DNA of 6,040 nucleotides, taken from positions 1-6,040 of the forward strand of contig CAILWD010000441.1 of the NCBI GenBank assembly GCA_903837815.1, in the 5' to 3' direction. The DNA comes from an uncultured Chloroflexota bacterium. Its GTDB lineage: Bacteria > Chloroflexota > Anaerolineae > Anaerolineales > Villigracilaceae. The notes below the pieces were generated by a model. That model searched no databases. It had not been told where the DNA came from and saw only the letters and a program-made list of their open reading frames with translations. Numbering within the stretch: position 1 is the stretch's first letter; every line of letters begins with the position of its first letter. Position numbers and translations under genes: made by a program. Of this stretch, positions 1-4,238 are shown one piece after another.

Positions 1-13
1 CCGATCTCGAATT

Positions 14-19
14 AAAGGA
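14..19 (+). promoter_or_regulatory. Ribosome binding site of asnS
   Basis: AAAGGA lies seven bases before the ATG at 27. It supports that start, which also gives a protein beginning at the normal N-terminus of the OB-fold domain. Confidence 0.7.
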
Positions 20-26
20 CATTCTC

Positions 27-1370
27 ATGGCTGACCATATCAGCGTTACACAAATCTCGAACTACATCGGACAGGACGTCGTCCTCAAAGGCTGGGTCTA
101 CAACCGCACCGACAAGGGCAAGTTGTCATTTTTGCTCGTGCGCGACGGGACGGGCTTCATCCAGTGCGTCGCCTTCAAAGGTGACCTGACGCCCGAACTC
201 TTCGAGACCATTTCCCACCTGCCGCAGGAGACTTCGGTCATCATCACGGGATCAGTCCGCGAAGACAAGCGCGCGCCTGGCATCCCTGGCGGATTCGAAG
301 TCGGCATCAAGGATTTGCAGGTCGTGCAATCCGCCGAACTCGACTACCCGATGTCGCTCAAAGATCACGGCGTGGATTTCGCGCTCGACAACCGTCACCT
401 GTGGCTGCGGATGCAGAGTCAGTGGGCAGTTCTCCGCGTCCGCGCCACGGTGATGGCAGCCACCCGCGAATGGCTCGACACCAACGGCTTCACCGAAATG
501 TCCACGCCCATCCTAACCCCCGCCGCCGCCGAAGGCACCACCACCCTCTTCGAGACCGAATACTTCGACGAAGGCAAAGCCTACCTCGCGCAGACGGGTC
601 AACTCTACAACGAAGCCAACATCTTCTCATTCGGAAAAGTCTACTGCTACGGACCCACCTTCCGCGCCGAAAAATCCAAGACCCGCCGCCACCTGACCGA
701 GTTCTGGATGCTCGAACCCGAAATCGCCTTCTGCGACCTCGACGGCTTGATGGAAGTCGAAGAGCAGATGATCACCCACATCGCCCAGCGCGTCATCCGC
801 GACCGCACCCCTGAGTTGAAATTCCTCGGGCGTGACATCTCCAAACTCGAAAAGATCGTCGGTCCCTTCCCACGCATCTCCTACGACGACGCGGGCAAGA
901 TGATCGATGAACTCCGCGAGAAAGAAACTGACCCCGAGAAGAAAGCCCTGCTCGCCTTCGAATGGGGCATGGATTTCGGCGCGCCGCATGAGACCGCCAT
1001 CACCAACCAATTCGACAAGCCCGTCTTTGTCTACGGCTACCCAAGCGCGGTCAAAGCCTTTTACATGGAACCGTGGCCGGGTCGCCCCGAAGTCTGCAAG
1101 TCTGTGGATTTGCTCGCTCCCGAAGGCTACGGCGAAATCTGCGGCGGCTCGGAACGCATGAGCAGCCACGAAGGATTGCTGGCAAGAATCCGCAAAGAGA
1201 AACTTCCCGAAGAAGCCTTCAAGTGGTATTTGGAACTCCGCAAATATGGCTCTGTCCCCCACTCAGGCTTCGGCATGGGCACCGAGCGCGTCACCGCCTG
1301 GATGTGCGGCATCGAACACATCCGCGAGGCAATTGCGTTTCCACGCACGATCAAACGCGTGTACCCATAA
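27..1370 (+). CDS. asnS: Asparaginyl-tRNA synthetase (class IIb)
   Basis: This cytoplasmic enzyme charges tRNA(Asn) with asparagine using ATP. The protein has 447 residues, within the usual 430-470 range. Residues about 16-105 form the N-terminal OB-fold anticodon-binding domain (KGWVYNRTDKGKLSFLLVRD). The class II catalytic core follows. Motif 1 lies near 155-165 (FTEMSTPILTP). Motif 2 lies at 209-232 and begins GPTFRAEKSKTRRHLTEF; its WMLEPE segment is the form typical of AsnRS rather than AspRS. Motif 3 lies near 414-421 (GFGMGTER). The protein ends FPRTIKRVYP, as AsnRS proteins usually do. The ATG is supported by a well-placed ribosome binding site. A strong terminator follows 26 bases after the stop, so asnS probably ends its transcript. 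The gene's presence suggests Asn-tRNA is made directly, although GatCAB could coexist elsewhere. No key residue appears missing. Confidence 0.97.
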   Translation: MADHISVTQISNYIGQDVVLKGWVYNRTDKGKLSFLLVRDGTGFIQCVAFKGDLTPELFETISHLPQETSVIITGSVREDKRAPGIPGGFEVGIKDLQVVQSAELDYPMSLKDHGVDFALDNRHLWLRMQSQWAVLRVRATVMAATREWLDTNGFTEMSTPILTPAAAEGTTTLFETEYFDEGKAYLAQTGQLYNEANIFSFGKVYCYGPTFRAEKSKTRRHLTEFWMLEPEIAFCDLDGLMEVEEQMITHIAQRVIRDRTPELKFLGRDISKLEKIVGPFPRISYDDAGKMIDELREKETDPEKKALLAFEWGMDFGAPHETAITNQFDKPVFVYGYPSAVKAFYMEPWPGRPEVCKSVDLLAPEGYGEICGGSERMSSHEGLLARIRKEKLPEEAFKWYLELRKYGSVPHSGFGMGTERVTAWMCGIEHIREAIAFPRTIKRVYP

Positions 1371-1396
1371 AGGTAGACAGGCACACATAAACATAT

Positions 1397-1431
1397 AAAA
1401 AGACTCTGTGCAACCAGCCAGAGTCTTTTTT
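1397..1431 (+). terminator. Intrinsic terminator after asnS
   Basis: A perfect 12-bp stem pairs AAAAAGACTCTG (1397-1408) with CAGAGTCTTTTT (1419-1430) around a 10-base loop, and the right arm ends in a T run. The A run on the left makes it potentially bidirectional. It separates asnS from the RNA genes downstream. Confidence 0.9.
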
Positions 1432-1515
1432 GCGCCTGCCCGCGTACCTTCTGCCGCCCCCTTTAGCACAAAACCGAATAAAAATCAAACAATTTCGATA
1501 AGAGGTCGTTTAAGG
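1432..1515. other. Intergenic spacer with AT-rich upstream region
   Basis: Between the asnS terminator and the 6S promoter there is no open reading frame with a ribosome binding site. From about 1470 to 1520 the sequence is A/T-rich with short A and T tracts, which could act as an UP-like element for the 6S promoter. Nothing else was seen. Confidence 0.3.
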
Positions 1516-1550
1516 TTTATCTACCCTCTCCCCTGTGATTATGGTATAAA
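1516..1550 (+). promoter_or_regulatory. Candidate promoter of the 6S RNA
   Basis: Two overlapping -10 hexamers are visible: TATGGT (1540-1545), with TTTATC (1516-1521) 18 bases upstream as a poor -35, and TATAAA (1545-1550) without a good -35. Either would start transcription near 1552-1558, just where the closing stem of the predicted RNA begins. The position fits better than the hexamer quality. Confidence 0.4.
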
Positions 1551-1555
1551 ACAGG

Positions 1556-1735
1556 CAGCCCTGCTGTGCGCGTGATATCACCCTCACGTTTTGAGCCAAC
1601 ACTGTTTAAAAGGGTCCTTATCTTTACGGAAATAACGCGATAGGCCTGAGCCAAGGCGGCGTTTCCCGGTCAGGACCCACCTGCGAAAGCAGGTTCAAAA
1701 CCTGGTGATACACGGCATAAGCGGGGTCTCTCTTT
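1556..1735 (+). ncRNA. ssrS: 6S RNA (regulator of RNA polymerase)
   Basis: 6S RNA binds the housekeeping sigma factor form of RNA polymerase by imitating an open promoter. The roughly 180-nt region folds into the expected rod. CCCTGCT (1559-1565) pairs with AGCGGGG (1720-1726), and GTG (1566-1568) with CAC (1711-1713), to form the closing stem. TATCACC (1576-1582) can pair with GGTGATA (1704-1710). A large central bubble includes TTTTGAGCCAACACT (1589-1603). The apical arm starts with GGGTCC (1612-1617) paired to GGACCC (1673-1678), continues with AACGC/GCGTT (1634-1638, 1659-1663) and closes with GCC/GGC. A GAAA-capped hairpin (1679-1694) lies on the 3' side of the bubble, as in many 6S RNAs. 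The T-rich tract at 1727-1736 would aid release. Fold and length are seen in the sequence; resemblance of the bubble sequence to other 6S RNAs is from memory, not an alignment. The 5' and 3' ends are approximate. Confidence 0.72.
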
Positions 1736-1736
1736 T

Positions 1737-1803
1737 TAAAACTGCGATTTGGGCTGTCACCAAATTTGTCTGACATTCAATTGGAAAATTAGAAAACTCT
1801 TCC
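1737..1803. other. Spacer between the two RNA genes
   Basis: This AT-rich 67-base spacer holds one modest hairpin, ATTTGG (1747-1752) with CCAAAT (1760-1765) around a 7-base loop. It might back up termination of the 6S transcript, though no strong T run follows it directly. No coding sequence is supported. Confidence 0.3.
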
Positions 1804-1832
1804 TTGACGAGTTCGCAACTCGCGTATAAAAT
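1804..1832 (+). promoter_or_regulatory. Sigma-70-type promoter of the second RNA
   Basis: TTGACG (1804-1809) and TAAAAT (1827-1832) are separated by 17 bases, the ideal spacing, and both hexamers are close to consensus. The start point would be near 1838-1840. It is the best-looking promoter in the window and is not followed by any supported protein gene; the next strong transcription signal is the terminator at 2188. Confidence 0.6.
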
Positions 1833-1837
1833 ACGCG
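1808..1837. repeat. Two abutting palindromes over the promoter
   Basis: CGAGTT-cgc-AACTCG (1808-1822) fills the spacer between the -35 and -10 boxes. CGCGTAT-aaa-ATACGCG (1821-1837) covers the -10 box. Both are perfect (6-bp and 7-bp arms, 3-base centres) and they share two bases. They could be operators for dimeric regulators. Confidence 0.6.
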
Positions 1838-2222
1838 CCATTAATAAACAACTGAATATGGAGATATAGCGGCTGGGTCTCGGAAACGAGATCACGAGGT
1901 GGAGGTTCTCCCGCGCGAGCGGGACGCTAATTGCGGTCACAAACATGATCGCGAGAAAATCGGATAGATCAGCGGATGCCTCTGAAGTTACTTCACTAAC
2001 TTCCTTCTCCCTTCCAAGCAAGCGGACTTGGCGCAGGTGTTTTAAAAAACTCTGTTGCCAGCCACTGAAAACCGGGCAGTGATGTGCGGGACAAAGTGGA
2101 CGCAGTGATTACAGGCACAGGGTAAAACATGCGTTTTGTCCACCTGTAGTTTTATGGAAGGGCGTTTCTTTTTAATACCAGCGTATTAAACAGGTATGCC
2201 CAAGCATACCTGTTTATTTTTT
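1838..2222 (+). ncRNA. Candidate structured RNA of unknown family, about 385 nt
   Basis: I do not recognise this element. It is bounded by a near-consensus promoter and a strong terminator and has no credible reading frame. In order it can form: GGTCTCG-GAAA-CGAGATC (1876-1893); TCCCGC-GCGA-GCGGGA (1909-1924); GCGGTC/GATCGC (1933-1952); GAAGTTA/TAACTTC (1984-2003); CCAAG/CTTGG (2014-2031); CACTG/CAGTG (2063-2081); a long helix with a possible pseudoknot (2089-2150); and TTTAATAC-CAGC-GTATTAAA (2171-2190) abutting the terminator. TAGC/GCTA (1867-1870, 1926-1929) could close a junction around the first two hairpins. CCAT...AAAC (1838-1849) can pair weakly with GTTT...ATGG (2149-2157), which would bring the ends together. 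I looked for hallmarks of RNase P RNA, tmRNA, SRP RNA, T-box, cobalamin and TPP riboswitches, and group I and II introns, and found none convincing. Alternatively it could be a long leader of the downstream repair gene, but the terminator argues for an independent RNA. Confidence 0.5.
2188..2221 (+). terminator. Intrinsic terminator ending the second RNA
   Basis: An 11-bp perfect stem pairs AAACAGGTATG (2188-2198) with CATACCTGTTT (2205-2215) around a 6-base loop and is followed by ATTTTTT and a further T-rich stretch. Its first three bases are also the last three of the hairpin at 2171-2190, so the two stems compete slightly. Confidence 0.9.
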
Positions 2223-2231
2223 AATTTTGGA

Positions 2232-2281
2232 GAAAAATGCGCAAGAATCGGGTGGCTTCCATGAAGGCAAGACAATACAAT
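2232..2281 (+). promoter_or_regulatory. Candidate promoter with Ada-box-like site before the repair gene
   Basis: TACAAT (2276-2281) is a fair -10; a weak TGGCTT (2253-2258) sits 17 bases upstream. A start near 2288 would leave a short leader before the ribosome binding site. Just upstream of the -35, 2232-2245 reads GAAAAATGCGCAAG, matching 10 of 14 positions of the E. coli ada-promoter box AATTAAAGCGCAAG as I remember it. The geometry is plausible, but the -35 is poor. Confidence 0.35.
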
Positions 2282-2292
2282 CTCCGTCAAGA

Positions 2293-2298
2293 AAGGAG
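2293..2298 (+). promoter_or_regulatory. Ribosome binding site that fixes the start of the repair gene
   Basis: AAGGAG (2293-2298, within GAAAGGAGAT) lies six bases before the ATG at 2305. The reading frame stays open upstream to a TTG at 2227, but that codon sits on the tail of a terminator, so 2305 is the better start. Confidence 0.8.
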
Positions 2299-2304
2299 AT
2301 AAAC

Positions 2305-3183
2305 ATGGAATCTGCCATTGAACTTTCACAACATTATCAACTCATCGAACGGGCAATCGAGTATATCGAAGCCAACGCCCAGCGCCAGCCCGAACTGGAT
2401 GAAATTGCATCCGCCATCGGCTTGAGCGAGTATCACTTTCAGCGGTTGTTCACCCGCTGGGTAGGGATCAGCCCGAAGCGCTTCATGCAATTCCTGACGA
2501 AGGAACACGCCAAGGAGCTGCTTGCCCGATCCGAAAACCTGCTGGAGACTTCGCATCGGGTTGGGCTGTCCAGCCTGGGACGCCTGCACGATCTCTTCAT
2601 CAACACAGAGGCGGTCACTCCGGGCGAGTTCAAATCGCGTGGCGCGGGCTTGACCATCCGCTACGGGCTGCATCACACACCTTTCGGGAAGTGCCTGGTT
2701 GGGACCACCGAACGCGGCGTCTGCCACTTGAGTTTTGTGCAGACCAGCGAAGGCAACGCGATTGACAACCTGGTCGCGGACTGGAAACAGGCGCGGATGG
2801 TGGAGGATTACAAATCCACCGCCCCACTGGTGGAGCAAATCTTCCCCACCGCTTCGACTGCGCTCAGCGAGAATCGGCAGATCAGCCTTCACCTGCGCGG
2901 GACGAACTTCCAGATCAAGGTTTGGGAGGCGCTGCTCGAAATTCCGCTGGGAGCGGCAGCGACCTACGAGCAGATCGCGGCCTGGGTCGGCAACCCGAAT
3001 GCGGTGCGGGCGGTTGGGACTGCAGTCGGGCATAACCCGATTGCAGTGCTGATTCCCTGCCATCGGGTCATCCGCAAGAGCGGTGAGTTTGGAAACTATC
3101 GTTACGGCGCGGCAAGGAAGATGGCGCTGTTGACAAAAGAATACGTCGCTGCGGGCAGTTCACAGGAACTAATCGCAAGATAA
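2305..3183 (+). CDS. ada: AraC-type regulator fused to O6-alkylguanine-DNA alkyltransferase (Ada-like)
   Basis: The 292-residue protein should repair O6-alkylguanine by moving the alkyl group to its own cysteine, and probably regulates transcription. Residues about 10-110 form an AraC/XylS double helix-turn-helix (LDEIASAIGLSEYHFQRLF is the first recognition unit). Residues about 115-205 form the RNase H-like N-terminal part of the alkyltransferase, and 203-285 its catalytic part. The acceptor is Cys252 in IPCHRVI. Asn244 is the hinge asparagine, Arg235 matches the arginine finger (human Arg128) and Tyr221 the nucleotide-flipping tyrosine. The zinc-cysteine phosphotriester domain of E. coli Ada is absent: the protein starts directly at the AraC domain, so methyl-phosphotriester sensing by that route is not possible. 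The family (AraC plus methylated-DNA--protein-cysteine methyltransferase) is otherwise common. The EamA transporter lies 60 bases downstream. The symbol ada is used loosely. Confidence 0.9.
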   Translation: MESAIELSQHYQLIERAIEYIEANAQRQPELDEIASAIGLSEYHFQRLFTRWVGISPKRFMQFLTKEHAKELLARSENLLETSHRVGLSSLGRLHDLFINTEAVTPGEFKSRGAGLTIRYGLHHTPFGKCLVGTTERGVCHLSFVQTSEGNAIDNLVADWKQARMVEDYKSTAPLVEQIFPTASTALSENRQISLHLRGTNFQIKVWEALLEIPLGAAATYEQIAAWVGNPNAVRAVGTAVGHNPIAVLIPCHRVIRKSGEFGNYRYGAARKMALLTKEYVAAGSSQELIAR

Positions 3184-3185
3184 GA

Positions 3186-3225
3186 AACGAGATTGCTTCG
3201 GGCAAAAAACGCCCTCGCAATGACA
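3186..3225. repeat. Hairpin-forming intergenic repeat-like element
   Basis: In the gap between the repair gene and the transporter, ATTGC (3192-3196) pairs with GCAAT (3217-3221), and GGGC (3200-3203) with GCCC (3211-3214), around an A-rich loop. The flanking style (GAGATTGCTTCG... CTCGCAATGACA) resembles a dispersed palindromic repeat I recall from intergenic regions of various bacteria. That resemblance is from memory. It may also weakly stabilise or attenuate the transcript. Confidence 0.4.
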
Positions 3226-3243
3226 TAAATCGAACAGGAAAAA

Positions 3244-4173
3244 ATGAAATCAAAAATTTGGACGGCATTACTGGCTTTATACATCGTCTGGGGTTCGACC
3301 TACCTGGCAATTCGAGTCACCATCGAAACCATTCCACCGTTCTTTCACGCTGGGATTCGGTTCCTTGTCTCAGGCTTGATTTTGATCATCTGGCAGCGGG
3401 CGGCGGGGCAATCTCTGCCTACGCGCAAGCAATGGAGAAACACCGCCATTGTCGGCTTGTTGCTGCTTCTCGGCGGTAACGGGCTGGTTGCCTGGGCGGA
3501 ACAATTCATCCCGTCGGGGATTGCCGCGTTGGTCATCGCCTCCAGCCCGATGTTTTTGGTCATCGGCGAGGCAATCCGCCCGAATGGGGTCAAACCCAAC
3601 TGGCAGGGAATCGTCGGCTTGCTGATCGGCTTCGTGGGTATTTTCATCCTCATTGGTCCCGCTGAGATTTCGGGCAGCGCTACAAAATTCAACCCGTTTG
3701 GCGTGGTCGCGCTGTTATCCGCGTGTTTTCTGTGGGCAACGGGTTCGATGGTTAGCAAGTCGGTGGATTTGCCCAGGTCGTCGCTGATGAATACGGGCGC
3801 GCAGATGCTGACCGGAAGCGTCGGTTTGTTCATCGTTTCGTTGATCACGGGCGAACTGCAAGGCTGGGACGCAACCGCCATTTCCGCCCGTTCGTTGTTC
3901 GGGCTGTCGTATCTAATTTTTGTGGGTTCCCTGATTGGGTTTGCTTCATACGGATGGCTGCTGCAAAACGCGCCCATCTCGCTGGTTTCGACCTATGCCT
4001 ATGTCAACCCAATCGTTGCTGTTTTTCTTGGAACCTGGCTCGCGGATGAACCGCTGGAGCCGCGCATCTGGCTTGCGGCGGCGGTCATCGTTGGGTCGGT
4101 TGTCTTCATCAATAGTACCAGGACCATGGGTCAGGGTCGGAAAAAGGAGGTTTTAGTGGAGAGTCAGCAGTAG
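3244..4173 (+). CDS. EamA-family (drug/metabolite transporter) inner-membrane permease
   Basis: The 309-residue protein is a secondary transporter of the DMT superfamily, probably an exporter of small metabolites or amino acids; the substrate cannot be read from the sequence. About ten hydrophobic helices are visible, near 5-23, 33-51, 66-86, 92-112, 121-139, 150-170, 181-202, 216-236, 246-266 and 274-290, forming two EamA repeats of five. Family hallmarks are WGSTYLAIR (16-24) in the first helix, the stretch GNGLVAWAEQFIPSGIAAL (78-96) as in YedA-like proteins, and NPIVAVFLGTWLADEP (255-270) at the end of the second repeat. The tail after 291 is basic then acidic and probably cytoplasmic. 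The ATG is preceded by CAGGAAAA, a modest ribosome binding site. It lies 60 bases after the repair gene in the same direction, so co-transcription is possible; a role in alkylation stress is not shown. Confidence 0.9.
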   Translation: MKSKIWTALLALYIVWGSTYLAIRVTIETIPPFFHAGIRFLVSGLILIIWQRAAGQSLPTRKQWRNTAIVGLLLLLGGNGLVAWAEQFIPSGIAALVIASSPMFLVIGEAIRPNGVKPNWQGIVGLLIGFVGIFILIGPAEISGSATKFNPFGVVALLSACFLWATGSMVSKSVDLPRSSLMNTGAQMLTGSVGLFIVSLITGELQGWDATAISARSLFGLSYLIFVGSLIGFASYGWLLQNAPISLVSTYAYVNPIVAVFLGTWLADEPLEPRIWLAAAVIVGSVVFINSTRTMGQGRKKEVLVESQQ

Positions 4174-4186
4174 GAAAGCGGTCAAT

Positions 4187-4214
4187 AATCAGTGACCAGT
4201 TATCAGTAATCAGT
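4187..4214. repeat. Tandem 7-base repeat upstream of glnA
   Basis: Four consecutive heptamers read AATCAGT, GACCAGT, TATCAGT and AATCAGT, followed by a decayed CATCTAT. They fill most of the gap between the transporter stop and the glnA ribosome binding site. A single AATCAGT also follows the glnA stop (5582-5588). Similar CAGTAATCAGT-type strings are familiar in bacterial spacers; any function is unknown. Confidence 0.6.
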
Positions 4215-4224
4215 CATCTATCAA

Positions 4225-4230
4225 AAGGAG
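4225..4230 (+). promoter_or_regulatory. Ribosome binding site of glnA
   Basis: AAGGAG lies eight bases before the ATG at 4239 within an A-rich stretch. It is strong and supports that start. No convincing sigma-70 promoter was found in the short gap, so glnA may use a promoter inside or upstream of the transporter gene, or an unrecognised one. Confidence 0.8.
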
Positions 4231-4238
4231 AAATAAAA

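Noticed and set aside
1263..1469. Minus-strand open frame across the asnS end
   Set aside because: It runs through the asnS terminator, has no ribosome binding site and shows no family resemblance.
1690..1704. tRNA-like T arm (CAGG-TTCAAAA-CCTG)
   Set aside because: The stem has only four good pairs in that register, no anticodon arm or acceptor stem surrounds it and no CCA end follows. The sequence is explained by the 6S RNA.
1695..2021. Minus-strand open frame of 108 codons across the RNA region
   Set aside because: It begins at a TTG without a ribosome binding site, overlaps the 3' end of the 6S RNA, has no recognisable domain, and runs antisense to the structured RNA.
2060..2081. GCCACTG reminiscent of the cobalamin riboswitch box
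   Set aside because: The other conserved cobalamin-riboswitch segments are absent and the downstream gene is unrelated to cobalamin; the bases form a simple hairpin instead.
2174..2182. AATACCAGCG-like string, as at the 3' end of the TPP riboswitch
   Set aside because: The CTGAGA box and the rest of the THI element are missing; the string is part of a palindromic hairpin.
2227..2304. Upstream TTG extension of the repair gene (26 extra residues)
   Set aside because: The extra segment is low in family resemblance, starts on the terminator tail, and a strong ribosome binding site precedes the ATG at 2305.
4143..4173. AAGGAGG followed by GTG, looking like a small gene start
   Set aside because: It is in frame with the last codons of the transporter (Lys-Glu-Val...) and would encode only a handful of residues before the same stop.
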